The notes beneath the pieces are model-generated. The model ran no database searches, was not told where the DNA came from, and saw only the letters and a program-made list of their open reading frames with translations. Shown here one piece after another: positions 11,867 through 23,884 of a DNA stretch of 64,000 bases (its first letter is position 1; each line of letters begins with the position of its first letter). Position numbers and translations under genes: made by a program. This DNA comes from Ectopseudomonas alcaliphila (lineage in GTDB: Bacteria; Pseudomonadota; Gammaproteobacteria; Pseudomonadales; Pseudomonadaceae), in assembly GCF_900101755.1 (NCBI RefSeq), contig NZ_FNAE01000002.1, positions 214,480-278,479 of the forward strand, read 5' to 3'.

Positions 11867-13234
11867 TTACTTGCCGATACAGAAGCTGGAGAAGATGCGC
11901 CCCAGCAGATCGTCGCTGCTGAAGGCGCCAGTGATCTCACCCAGCGCTTGCTGGGCCATGCGTAGATCCTCGGCCAGCAGTTCACCCGCGCCCATCAGGG
12001 TAAGCTGGTTGCGGCCGTGCTCGAGGTGCTGCTGCGCCTGCAACAGCGCTTCGAGGTGGCGACGCCGCGCGCTGAAACCGCTTTCGGCGGTCTGTTGATA
12101 ACCCATGCAGGCCTTCAGATGCTCGCGCAATAGATCGAGGCCGTCTGCTGATTTGGCCGACAGGCTCAGCGTGACATGGCCATCGGCACTGGTTTGCAGC
12201 GCGACCGCTTCGCCGGATAGATCGGCCTTGTTGCGGATCAGGGTGACCCGCGCCGGATCCGGGCGCTGCTCGAGAAACTCCGGCCACAGGGCGAAGGGGT
12301 CGGCTGCTTCGGGTGCAGTGGAGTCCACCATCAGTAGCACGCGATCAGCCTCGCCGATGGCTTTGAGCGCACGCTCCACGCCGATGCGCTCGACCTGGTC
12401 GTCTGTGTCGCGCAGGCCGGCGGTGTCGACCACGTGCAGGGGCATGCCGTCGATGTGGATATGTTCGCGCAGCACATCGCGGGTGGTGCCGGCGATATCG
12501 GTGACAATCGCTGCCTCTCGCCCGGCCAGTGCGTTGAGCAGGCTGGATTTGCCGGCATTGGGCCGGCCGGCGATGACCACGGTCATGCCGTCGCGCAGCA
12601 GAGCGCCCTGACCCGCTTCGCGCAGCACTGTGGATAAGCCTGTACGCACGCTGTCGAGCTGGTTCAACACATGGCCATCGGCGAGAAAGTCGATTTCTTC
12701 CTCGGGGAAGTCGATGGCGGCTTCGACGTAGATACGCAGCTGGATCAAAGACTCGGTCAGCGCATGCACACGCTTGGAGAACTCGCCCTGCAGCGAACGC
12801 AGGGCATTGCGCGCGGCCTGCTCGGAGCTGGCTTCGATCAGATCGGCGATGGCCTCGGCCTGAGCCAGGTCGAGTTTGTCATTGAGGAAGGCGCGCTCGC
12901 TGAACTCACCTGGGCGCGCCAGGCGTGCTCCCAACGCCATGCAGCGGCGCAGCAGCAGATCGAGCACTACCGGGCCACCATGGCCCTGCAGCTCCAGCAC
13001 GTCTTCGCCGGTGAAGGAGTTGGGGCCGGGAAAGTAGATGGCCAGCCCTTCGTCCAGGGTCAGATCGCTATCGCCATAGAACGGCCCGTGATGAGCGAAG
13101 CGTGGTTTCAACTCGCGTCTGCAGATGGCCTGAGCCAACTGACCCGCAAGAGGACCGGATACCCGCACGATGCCCACCCCACCCCGACCCTGGGCGGTGG
13201 CGACGGCGGCGATGGTGTCTCGGGCGTGGTTCAT
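11867..13234 (-). CDS. mnmE: tRNA modification GTPase MnmE
   Basis: GTPase partner of MnmG in U34 tRNA modification. The product is 455 residues. The N-terminal tetrahydrofolate-binding domain starts with [19 protein letters not shown]. The G domain has the P-loop GRPNAGKS at residues 223-230, a DIAGTTRD switch and a DTAGLR motif. The C-terminal end CIGK is the family's catalytic cysteine motif. A consensus DnaA box lies in the coding sequence at 12629-12637. The older name is trmE or thdF. Confidence 0.98.
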   Translation of the reverse strand: MNHARDTIAAVATAQGRGGVGIVRVSGPLAGQLAQAICRRELKPRFAHHGPFYGDSDLTLDEGLAIYFPGPNSFTGEDVLELQGHGGPVVLDLLLRRCMALGARLARPGEFSERAFLNDKLDLAQAEAIADLIEASSEQAARNALRSLQGEFSKRVHALTESLIQLRIYVEAAIDFPEEEIDFLADGHVLNQLDSVRTGLSTVLREAGQGALLRDGMTVVIAGRPNAGKSSLLNALAGREAAIVTDIAGTTRDVLREHIHIDGMPLHVVDTAGLRDTDDQVERIGVERALKAIGEADRVLLMVDSTAPEAADPFALWPEFLEQRPDPARVTLIRNKADLSGEAVALQTSADGHVTLSLSAKSADGLDLLREHLKACMGYQQTAESGFSARRRHLEALLQAQQHLEHGRNQLTLMGAGELLAEDLRMAQQALGEITGAFSSDDLLGRIFSSFCIGK

Positions 13235-13263
13235 GGCGGTTTACTCGATGCGTACGGCTGACT

Positions 13264-13342
13264 GTAGGAGCGAGGGGGGACGCCTGATTCTCTGCTCGCG
13301 AAACGCGCGATACAGAGATTCGCGAGCAGAGCCCGCTCCTAC
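13264..13342. repeat. paired REP element (REPIN-like)
   Basis: Two nested inverted repeats: outer arms GTAGGAGCG (13264-13272) and CGCTCCTAC (13334-13342), inner arms TCTGCTCGCGAA (13291-13302) and TTCGCGAGCAGA (13319-13330), both perfect. This is the arrangement of two inverted REP units. It fills most of the mnmE-yidC gap. The GCTCCTAC end is shared with the element at 11794-11819. Confidence 0.7.
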
Positions 13343-13356
13343 GACAAATGGTCGGA

Positions 13357-13385
13357 TAGCAAAACGCCCCAATCATGGGGCGTTT
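13357..13385 (-). terminator. intrinsic terminator after yidC
   Basis: Arms AAACGCCCC (13362-13370) and GGGGCGTTT (13377-13385) form a 9-bp stem with a 6-base loop. On the minus strand the stem runs into TTTTG, giving a short U-run. It lies 27 bases beyond the yidC stop codon and probably ends the rpmH-rnpA-yidD-yidC transcript. Confidence 0.7.
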
Positions 13386-13411
13386 GCTTGATGCTTGGAA
13401 GCCTTGGCGAA

Positions 13412-15157
13412 TCAGGCGTTGGCCGGTTTCGCTGCCGCTTCGATCTTGCGCGTAATGTACCACTGCTGGGCGATGGACAGGCAGTTGTTGACCACCCAGT
13501 ACAGCACCAGACCAGCCGGGAACCACAGGAAGAAGAAGGTGAAGATGATCGGCATCAGCTTCAGCACGCGGGCCTGCATGGGGTCCGGCGGCGTCGGGTT
13601 GAGCTGCTGCTGGATGAACATGGTCGCGCCCATGATGATCGGCAGGATGAAGAACGGATCCTTGATCGACAGGTCGGTGATCCAGAACATCCACGGGGCC
13701 TGACGCATTTCGACCGACTCCAGCAGCACCCAGTACAGGGCGAGGAATACCGGCATCTGCACCAGGATCGGCAGGCAGCCGCCCAGCGGGTTGATCTTCT
13801 CTTTCTTGTACAGCTCCATCATCGCCTGGGACATCTTCTGGCGATCGTCACCGTGCTGTTCTTTCAGCGCCTGCAGTTTCGGCGATACGGCACGCATGCG
13901 CGCCATCGAACGGTAGCTGGCAGCCGACAGCGGGAAGAAGATCAGCTTGATGATGATGGTCAGGACGATGATCGACCAACCCCAGTTGCCAAGCACACCG
14001 TGGATCACTTCCAGCAGCCAGAAGATCGGCTGTGCCAGGAACCACAGGAAGCCGTAGTCGACGGTCAGCTCGAGGCCCGGGGACAGGGTACCCAGGTGTT
14101 CCTGCAGCTTGGGACCGGCGTAGAGGATCGCGCCCGTCTCACCCTGCGCGCCGGCAGCGACCTGCACGGACGGGCCGGTGAAGCCGACGATGTAGTTGCC
14201 CTGGCTGTCCTTGCGGGTCTGTACCAGGTTGGTGCTGTCCTTGCTCGGCACCCAGGCGGTGACGAAGTAATGCTGCAGCCAGGCGACCCAGCCGCCCTGC
14301 ACGGTTTCCTTGAAGGACTGCTTGTCGATGTCCTTCATCGACACCTTCTTGTACGGCTCGTCGGTAGTCCACAGCGCGGCGCCAAGGTAGGTGGCGGTGC
14401 CGGTAGCGGTGGTCGAGGACGGGTCGCCGCTGTTGTCGCGCTTGAGCTGGGCGAACAGGTTGCCGCTCCAGGCTTGCTCGCTCTGGTTGTCGATCAGGTA
14501 ACGCACGTCGACCTGATAGGCGGACGGATCGATGCAGCCCGGCTTCTTCAGTTGCTGTTCACGCGCCGAGCATTGCGGATTGAGGCCGCGCTTGAAGCTG
14601 TAGCGCTTGGTGTAGTTGATGCCGTTCTCGCTGAACGTGAGGTCGACCACCAGGCTGTCCTGGCCTTCGGCCAGTTCGTAGCTCTGCTTCTCGCTGCTCC
14701 ACAGAGAGCGACCGCTGGATTTGTCCGGAGCGTTCTGGCCGATCAGGCCGCTCTGCGCCAGGTAGGTGCGCTCGTTGCCGTTGTCGAACAACTGGAACGG
14801 AACGTCCGGGCGGTCCTGACGACGCGGGTACTGCGGCAGGCGCAGTTGCACGATATCGCCACCACGCGGGTCGATGGCCAGGTCCAGCACATCGGTCTTG
14901 ACGCGAATCAGCTCGTCGCTGACAGCGGCGGTAGGCGCAACGGCAGCTGCAGTCGGCTCGGCCACGGCAGTGGGGATGTCGTCGCCGCCGGTGTTGGCGG
15001 TTGCAGCAGGGGTGTCGGGCAGGGCAGGCGTCGCAGCGGTCGAGGTACTAACCTCGGCTGGCAGGGCAGCCTGGCCATAGTCCTCGTTCCATTGCAGGAC
15101 CATGAGGTAGGACACGACTGCCAGGGCGACGATCAGGATCGAACGTTGGATATCCAT
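13412..15157 (-). CDS. yidC: Membrane protein insertase YidC
   Basis: Inner-membrane insertase acting alone or with SecYEG, needed for example for ATP synthase c and a subunits. The product is 581 residues, typical for gammaproteobacteria. The N-terminal signal-anchor helix (SILIVALAVVSYLMVLQW) precedes a large periplasmic beta domain (about 60-350). A conserved five-helix core follows, with the GGCLPILVQMPVFLALYWVL segment and a basic C-terminus. It is two bases downstream of yidD. Confidence 0.97.
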   Translation of the reverse strand: MDIQRSILIVALAVVSYLMVLQWNEDYGQAALPAEVSTSTAATPALPDTPAATANTGGDDIPTAVAEPTAAAVAPTAAVSDELIRVKTDVLDLAIDPRGGDIVQLRLPQYPRRQDRPDVPFQLFDNGNERTYLAQSGLIGQNAPDKSSGRSLWSSEKQSYELAEGQDSLVVDLTFSENGINYTKRYSFKRGLNPQCSAREQQLKKPGCIDPSAYQVDVRYLIDNQSEQAWSGNLFAQLKRDNSGDPSSTTATGTATYLGAALWTTDEPYKKVSMKDIDKQSFKETVQGGWVAWLQHYFVTAWVPSKDSTNLVQTRKDSQGNYIVGFTGPSVQVAAGAQGETGAILYAGPKLQEHLGTLSPGLELTVDYGFLWFLAQPIFWLLEVIHGVLGNWGWSIIVLTIIIKLIFFPLSAASYRSMARMRAVSPKLQALKEQHGDDRQKMSQAMMELYKKEKINPLGGCLPILVQMPVFLALYWVLLESVEMRQAPWMFWITDLSIKDPFFILPIIMGATMFIQQQLNPTPPDPMQARVLKLMPIIFTFFFLWFPAGLVLYWVVNNCLSIAQQWYITRKIEAAAKPANA

Positions 15158-15159
15158 GA

Positions 15160-15405
15160 TTATTCGGCCATCGAAGGGGAACGGGATGTTTTAACGGGTG
15201 GAACCGGATCGAAACCGCCGGCATTCCAGGGGTGGCAGCGACCGAGACGGCGTGCTGCCAGCCAGCCACCACGCAGGAAGCCATGTTGATCGATGGCTTC
15301 GTAGGCATAGCAGGAGCAGCTGGGATAGAAGCGACAATGACTGGCCATCAGCGGACTGATGGCGTAGCGATAAACCTGGATACAGGCTAGAGCCGCTTTA
15401 CGCAT
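15160..15405 (-). CDS. yidD: Membrane protein insertion efficiency factor YidD
   Basis: Small (81-residue) membrane-associated protein that helps YidC-dependent insertion. The conserved core is [20 protein letters not shown], followed by [10 protein letters not shown] and the [15 protein letters not shown] motif. The open frame reaches 15519, but the ATG at 15405 ([19 protein letters not shown]) gives the family's normal N-terminus. It overlaps the rnpA 3' end by 8 bases, as is common for this pair. Confidence 0.93.
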   Translation of the reverse strand: MRKAALACIQVYRYAISPLMASHCRFYPSCSCYAYEAIDQHGFLRGGWLAARRLGRCHPWNAGGFDPVPPVKTSRSPSMAE

Positions 15406-15802
15406 GGGGATTGTCGCTTGTCCCGGGGGATAAGTCTGCGTCGCGACTGGGCCGGCTTCGGGCCAAGCGTTTCCAGAGTTTGCCGAACTGCTGAGCAAGT
15501 TCGCCATTCTCCAGATCACCTAGCCCTTTGCGGGCGACCACCACGATGTCCCAGCCTGTCAGGTTGTCCTGATTGAGGCGAAAGGACTCGCGGATTTGAC
15601 GCTTGATGCGGTTGCGCTCGACGGCGAGCTTGACGCTCTTTTTGCCGATCACCAAACCTAGGCGGGGATGATCAAGCTGGTTATCGCGCGCTAGCAGCAG
15701 GACACTTTTGCCCGGAGCTTTACCGCTTGGGGAGTCGAAGACTGCCTTGAATTGCCGGGGAGTCAGCAGTCGCTTTTCCCGGCCGTAGCCTCGACTCACC
15801 AC
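15398..15802 (-). CDS. rnpA: Ribonuclease P protein component
   Basis: Basic protein cofactor of RNase P, which trims the 5' ends of tRNAs together with the RNA subunit. The product is 134 residues. The family motif is visible as [18 protein letters not shown], the RNR segment that contacts RNA. The unusually long, polar C-terminal tail after LARSRPSRD overlaps the yidD start. It follows rpmH by 13 bases. Confidence 0.97.
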   Translation of the reverse strand: MVSRGYGREKRLLTPRQFKAVFDSPSGKAPGKSVLLLARDNQLDHPRLGLVIGKKSVKLAVERNRIKRQIRESFRLNQDNLTGWDIVVVARKGLGDLENGELAQQFGKLWKRLARSRPSRDADLSPGTSDNPHA

Positions 15803-15815
15803 CTGTCTGGATCAA

Positions 15816-15950
15816 TTAGACAGCAAGACGCTTGCGGCCCTTGGCGCGACGACGCGACAGGACGGCACGGCCGTTCTTGGTGGCCATACGGGCACGGAAA
15901 CCGTGGGTGCGAGCGCGCTTGATGGTGCTGGGTTGGAAAGTGCGTTTCAT
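15816..15950 (-). CDS. rpmH: 50S ribosomal protein L34
   Basis: Short, highly basic 44-residue ribosomal protein. The reading is [18 protein letters not shown], then [20 protein letters not shown] and RKRLAV, ending in TAA at 15818-15816. The first Met is at 15950. It leads the rpmH-rnpA-yidD-yidC group and is transcribed away from dnaA from a strong promoter at 16010-16038. Confidence 0.97.
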
Positions 15951-16009
15951 GGTGCATTACCTGGGTGATCGACTAGGGTCGGTATGACCCCGGTTTTAAG
16001 AGACCGGCA

Positions 16010-16038
16010 ATTCTAGAGAAAGCCGCGCGGTAGGTCAA
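16010..16038 (-). promoter_or_regulatory. rpmH promoter
   Basis: On the minus strand TTGACC (16038-16033) and TAGAAT (16015-16010) are 17 bases apart, a near-consensus sigma70 promoter. It would start transcription near 16003, about 50 bases before the rpmH ATG. Confidence 0.75.
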
Positions 16039-16400
16039 TTTCCAACCAACCTTATTCGCCAGATAGAAATAGAAAGAAGGAAAAGGGTTTAAAGCTCTTT
16101 TTCTATGTTTATGTTGATTGGTACCGCCAGCGTCTGTGGACAACCCTCTGATGGCAGCGCTCTGGTTGCTCATGTGGCGATGATAAGTCTGTCCAAAAGG
16201 CGTGGTTCCTCTGTGCGTGTCCTGCCTATAGCCTGAGGACAGAATGCCGTGTTACCCACAGCAGGGTTATCCGCCCGTTCATCCCCAGGCTTTTGCAGTA
16301 GATTATCGGGTGCTTATCCACAAGGCTCATGGTGCTGCTGATAAGTCTGATGAATGGAACTAAGGCTTTGATTTTACTTGGCCATCTAGCCTCTGCTGTG

Positions 16401-16429
16401 TGGATAACTCGGTCGTTGGCCGTTACAAT
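16401..16429 (+). promoter_or_regulatory. candidate dnaA promoter overlapping a DnaA box
   Basis: TACAAT (16424-16429) lies 17 bases after TGGATA (16401-16406), which matches four of six -35 bases and is inside the perfect DnaA box at 16399-16407. DnaA bound there would cover the -35, which fits autorepression. The dnaA GTG is about 40 bases downstream. Confidence 0.5.
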
Positions 16430-16470
16430 GGCGGCTGTTTTTGCATCGCCGCCTGGATAGGGGATAGTCA

Positions 16471-17961
16471 GTGTCAGTGGAACTATGGCAGCAATGCGTC
16501 GAGCTTTTGCGCGACGAGTTGCCGGCCCAGCAATTCAACACCTGGATCCGTCCTCTGCAGGTCGAAGCCGAAGGCGACGAGCTGCGCGTGTATGCGCCGA
16601 ATCGTTTCGTACTCGATTGGGTCAACGAGAAGTACCTGAGCCGTTTGCTCGAGTTGCTCGGTGAGCGCGCCGGCGGTCTGGTTCCTGCGCTTTCCTTATT
16701 AATAGGCAGCAAACGTGCAGCCACTGCCCGTGTCGCGCCAACGGCTCCTCTGCCTGCCGCTGCACGCGCCGCTCAGGTTCAGGTCGCTGCGGCAGTCAGC
16801 AAGCCGGTGCCGCCGCCTGCGCAGCAAGAGCCGTCGCGTGCCAGCTTCGACTCCATGGCCGGTTCCGCACCACAACCGCCAACCCCTGCCGTGGCGCCAC
16901 GCACCGAACGTACCGTACAGGTCGAAGGCGGTCTCAAGCACACCAGCTACCTCAATCGCACGTTCACCTTCGATAACTTTGTCGAGGGTAAGTCGAACCA
17001 GTTGGCGCGCGCTGCCGCCTGGCAGGTGGCGGACAACCCCAAGCACGGTTACAACCCGCTGTTCCTTTATGGCGGCGTCGGCTTGGGCAAGACGCACCTG
17101 ATGCATGCTGTGGGTAACCACCTGCTGGCGAAGAACCCCAACGCCAAGGTGGTCTACCTGCACTCCGAGCGCTTCGTCGCCGATATGGTCAAGGCGTTGC
17201 AGCTCAATGCGATCAACGAATTCAAACGCTTCTACCGTTCGGTCGATGCGCTGCTGATCGACGACATCCAGTTTTTCGCCAAGAAGGAGCGCTCCCAGGA
17301 GGAGTTCTTCCACACCTTCAACGCGCTGCTCGAAGGTGGTCAGCAGGTGATTCTCACCAGCGACCGCTACCCGAAAGAGATCGAAGGCCTGGAAGAGCGC
17401 CTGAAGTCGCGCTTCGGCTGGGGCCTGACCGTGGCGGTCGAGCCGCCCGAGCTGGAAACCCGCGTGGCGATCTTGATGAAGAAGGCTGACCAGGCCAAGG
17501 TCGATCTGCCGCACGATGCCGCGTTCTTCATCGCCCAGCGCATTCGCTCCAACGTACGGGAGCTGGAAGGCGCGCTGAAACGTGTGATCGCCCATTCGCA
17601 CTTCATGGGGCGCGACATCACCATCGAGCTGATCCGCGAGTCGCTCAAGGATCTACTGGCCCTGCAGGACAAGCTGGTCAGCATCGATAATATTCAGCGC
17701 ACCACCGCTGAGTACTACAAGATCAAGATCACCGATCTGCTTTCCAAGCGCCGTTCGCGCTCGATCGCCCGGCCACGTCAGGTGGCCATGGCATTGTCGA
17801 AGGAACTGACCAATCACAGCCTGCCGGAAATCGGTGTGGCCTTCGGCGGCCGCGATCACACCACGGTGTTGCACGCATGCCGTAAGATTGCTGAACTTAG
17901 GGGATCCGACGCGGACATCCGCGAGGACTACAAGAACCTGCTGCGCACCCTGACAACCTGA
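16471..17961 (+). CDS. dnaA: Chromosomal replication initiator DnaA
   Basis: AAA+ initiator that binds the DnaA boxes and opens the origin. The product is 496 residues. Domain I ([19 protein letters not shown]...) contacts DnaB and helpers, and a Pro/Ala-rich linker covers about residues 85-155. Domain III has Walker A GGVGLGKT at 201-208 and LLIDDIQFF as Walker B. Domain IV carries the DNA-binding helix-turn-helix with the signature [15 protein letters not shown] near the C-terminus. The start is GTG at 16471, after a GGGGA ribosome site. Confidence 0.98.
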   Translation: MSVELWQQCVELLRDELPAQQFNTWIRPLQVEAEGDELRVYAPNRFVLDWVNEKYLSRLLELLGERAGGLVPALSLLIGSKRAATARVAPTAPLPAAARAAQVQVAAAVSKPVPPPAQQEPSRASFDSMAGSAPQPPTPAVAPRTERTVQVEGGLKHTSYLNRTFTFDNFVEGKSNQLARAAAWQVADNPKHGYNPLFLYGGVGLGKTHLMHAVGNHLLAKNPNAKVVYLHSERFVADMVKALQLNAINEFKRFYRSVDALLIDDIQFFAKKERSQEEFFHTFNALLEGGQQVILTSDRYPKEIEGLEERLKSRFGWGLTVAVEPPELETRVAILMKKADQAKVDLPHDAAFFIAQRIRSNVRELEGALKRVIAHSHFMGRDITIELIRESLKDLLALQDKLVSIDNIQRTTAEYYKIKITDLLSKRRSRSIARPRQVAMALSKELTNHSLPEIGVAFGGRDHTTVLHACRKIAELRGSDADIREDYKNLLRTLTT

Positions 17962-17999
17962 TCAAATCAATGCAGCTCCACGAGGCAAGGGACTAGACC

Positions 18000-19102
18000 A
18001 TGCATTTCACTATTCAACGCGAAGCCCTGTTGAAACCCCTGCAACTGGTCGCCGGTGTCGTGGAACGACGCCAGACGCTGCCGGTATTGTCCAACGTGCT
18101 GCTGGTGGTCGAAGGCCAGCAGCTGTCGCTTACCGGTACCGACCTGGAGGTCGAACTGGTTGGCCGCGTCACACTCGAAGATGCCGCCGAACCCGGTGAG
18201 ATCACCGTGCCGGCGCGCAAGCTGATGGACATCTGCAAAAGCCTGCCCAGCGACGCGCTGATCGACATTCGCGTCGATGACCAGAAGTTGCTGGTCAAGG
18301 CCGGACGCAGCCGTTTCAGCCTGTCGACTCTGCCGGCCAACGACTTCCCCACCGTCGAGGAAGGTCCGGGTTCGCTGACCTTCAACCTGCCGCAAGCCAA
18401 GCTGCGCCGTCTGATCGAACGCACCAGCTTCGCCATGGCCCAGCAGGATGTTCGCTACTACCTCAACGGCATGCTTCTGGAAGTACAGAGTGGCCTGCTG
18501 CGCGCCGTCGCCACCGACGGTCACCGTCTGGCGATGTGCTCGATGGAAGCGATCATCCAGCAGGAAGGCAAGCATCAGGTCATCGTGCCGCGCAAAGGTA
18601 TTCTCGAACTGGCTCGTCTGCTCACCGAGCAGGACGCTGAAGTCGCCATTGTTCTCGGTCAGCACCACATCCGCGCCAATACCGGCGAGTTTACCTTCAC
18701 CTCGAAACTGGTGGACGGCAAGTTCCCGGATTACGAGCGCGTGCTGCCGCGTGGTGGCGACAAGCTGGTGCTGGCGGATCGTCAGGGCCTGCGCGAAGCC
18801 TTCAGCCGCACCGCGATTCTGTCCAACGAGAAATACCGTGGTATTCGCCTGACCCTGGCTGCCGGTCTGCTGAAGATTCAAGCCAACAACCCGGAGCAGG
18901 AAGAGGCCGAGGAAGAGATCGTGGTCGACTACAATGGCAGCGGCCTGGAGATCGGTTTCAACGTCAGCTATCTGCTGGATGTGTTGGGCGTGATGGGTAC
19001 CGAGCAGGTGCGCCTGATCCTTTCTGACTCCAACAGCAGTGCCCTGCTGCAGGAAGCCGATAACGACGATTCTGCCTACGTTGTCATGCCGATGCGTCTT
19101 TA

Positions 19103-19103
<1 letters not shown>
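18000..19103 (+). CDS. dnaN: DNA polymerase III beta sliding clamp
   Basis: Ring-shaped processivity clamp, 367 residues, with the three-fold repeated clamp fold. It starts [20 protein letters not shown] and ends [10 protein letters not shown], the typical C-terminal peptide of bacterial beta clamps. It is 38 bases after dnaA, and its stop shares one base with the recF start (TAATG). Confidence 0.98.
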
Positions 19104-22631
<3,528 letters not shown>

Positions 22632-22681
22632 TGCCCGCTTTGTTCATCTGCCAACTGAACCACCGTTGGTAGTCATGAATT

Positions 22682-22719
22682 AAAAAGCCCCTGCCGATTC
22701 GCATCGGCAGGGGCTTTTT
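22682..22719. terminator. strong bidirectional terminator after gyrB
   Basis: A perfect 17-bp stem (22682-22698 with 22703-22719, AAAAAGCCCCTGCCGAT and its complement) with loop TCGC. It has a T-run on each strand, so it can end both gyrB and leftward transcription from the T6SS side. It separates the core origin genes from the accessory region. Confidence 0.92.
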
Positions 22720-22803
22720 ATTTGAACGGATGACCGTGCCTTACGCTTGTACAGGTCACGAAACTACTTGGCTGACCACCCGCTTTGCCGAGCCCTGATG
22801 AGG

Positions 22804-23256
22804 CTAGCGCTGGCGTTCTTTCTTGTAGCGCTTGCGCCACGCCGCGTGCTGACCGCGTACTTCCACCATGGCTGTCAGCATGGCGCGGTAGCGCTTGCTG
22901 TTGAGCGTCAGCAAGGTAGCCAATGACAGCAGCAGACCGATGGAATACAGCAGATCAGGTGCGCGTCTGCCCCAGTGGCCGATGACCACCAGTACGCAGG
23001 CCACCATGGCTGCCACGATCAGCCATACCGCCCAGGGACGGCCGCGAATGACCAGAAGGTTGGCGCCGCACAGGTAGAGCGATATTCCCATGCTACCCAG
23101 CATCATGTAGATGCCATAGTCATCCAGGCTGGGCGGATAGACCTCGAGCAGAAGGATCTGGCTGATGGCCAGAGAGAACAGTGCCAGGAAGAAAGCGCAG
23201 ATGAATATCGGGAAATGTCGACGCAGTATCGTGAGGAAATCGAGTCCCTGGTTCAC
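22804..23256 (-). CDS. four-helix membrane protein, probable immunity protein (copy 2)
   Basis: 150 residues with four predicted membrane helices (about 13-38, 47-70, 75-95 and 104-122) and a basic C-terminal tail (RYKKERQR). It is a close paralogue of the protein at 23438-23884: both begin QGLDFLTILRRHFPIFI and share the helix 3-4 region almost without change. The start is GTG at 23256 with an AAGGAG site. A specific family was not recognised. Its position behind a probable T6SS effector, the duplication, and its membrane nature suggest immunity to a membrane-targeting toxin; that is inference. Confidence 0.6.
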   Translation of the reverse strand: MNQGLDFLTILRRHFPIFICAFFLALFSLAISQILLLEVYPPSLDDYGIYMMLGSMGISLYLCGANLLVIRGRPWAVWLIVAAMVACVLVVIGHWGRRAPDLLYSIGLLLSLATLLTLNSKRYRAMLTAMVEVRGQHAAWRKRYKKERQR

Positions 23257-23437
23257 TCTGCTAGCTCCTTGTTAAGACCGATAAAGGTGATCGACAGCAG
23301 AGTGCTTCACCATGAGAAATGGAGCCTTTGCTGATTCGAATGCCGATGACATCGCGGCCGTGATCAACGAGCTCAATCAGATGTCGACCGCTTTAGCAGC
23401 TCAACCAAGCGATGCTTGGCCCTTTCGCAGGTTCCCG

Positions 23438-23884
23438 CTACCGTCGTTTTCTATTGTTCTGACGCCACGTCGCGCGCTGACCGCGTACTTCCACCATGGC
23501 TGTCAGCATGGTGCGGTAGCGCTTGCTGTTGAGCGTCAGCAAGGTAGCCAACGACAGCAGCAGACCGATGGAATACAGCAGGTCAGGTGCGCGTCTGCCC
23601 CAGTGACCGATGATCACGAGGACGCAGGCCACCATGGCTGCGACGATCAGCCATACCGCCCAGGGGCGACCGCGAATGACCAGAAAGTTGGCAGCGCACA
23701 GGTAAACCGACATGCCGAGGTTGGCCAGGACCATATAGGCGCTGTAGTCTCCCCGGGCAGGCGGATACAGTTCGAGCAGCAGGTAAAGGCTTATCGCCAA
23801 GGCAAAAAGGGCAAGATAAAAGGCGCCGATGAATATCGGAAAATGTCGCCGCAATATCGTCAGGAAATCCAAACCCTGTTTCAC
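23438..23884 (-). CDS. four-helix membrane protein, probable immunity protein (copy 1)
   Basis: 148 residues with four hydrophobic helices and a basic tail (WRQNNRKRR). Its ATG overlaps the stop of the upstream gene by four bases (ATGA at 23884-23881), so the two are translationally coupled, as toxin-immunity pairs often are. It shares most of its length with copy 2 and differs mainly in the first periplasmic loop (YPPARGDYSAYM versus YPPSLDDYGIYM). The function is inferred from context only. Confidence 0.6.
   Translation of the reverse strand: MKQGLDFLTILRRHFPIFIGAFYLALFALAISLYLLLELYPPARGDYSAYMVLANLGMSVYLCAANFLVIRGRPWAVWLIVAAMVACVLVIIGHWGRRAPDLLYSIGLLLSLATLLTLNSKRYRTMLTAMVEVRGQRATWRQNNRKRR

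Larger units (their letters stand above)
15951..16470. other. oriC: chromosomal replication origin region (oriC), rpmH-dnaA gap
   Basis: Canonical Pseudomonas origin location. An AT-rich stretch (about 16055-16118, with TATGTTTATGT at 16104) is followed by DnaA boxes: TGTGGACAA at 16135-16143, TTACCCACA at 16252-16260, a perfect TTATCCACA at 16314-16322 and a perfect TGTGGATAA at 16399-16407, plus weaker ones at 16267 and 16280. The left end also contains the rpmH promoter and the right end the dnaA promoter. No coding gene is seen in these 520 bases. Confidence 0.9.

Noticed and set aside
13388..15289. Plus-strand frame of 633 codons opposite yidC
   Set aside because: Antisense shadow of a well-conserved gene; composition is low-complexity His/Gln/Gly/Val typical of such shadows.
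22804..23884. Duplicated membrane genes as an assembly artefact
   Set aside because: The two copies differ at many positions and in their flanks, so they are true paralogues rather than a repeated read.
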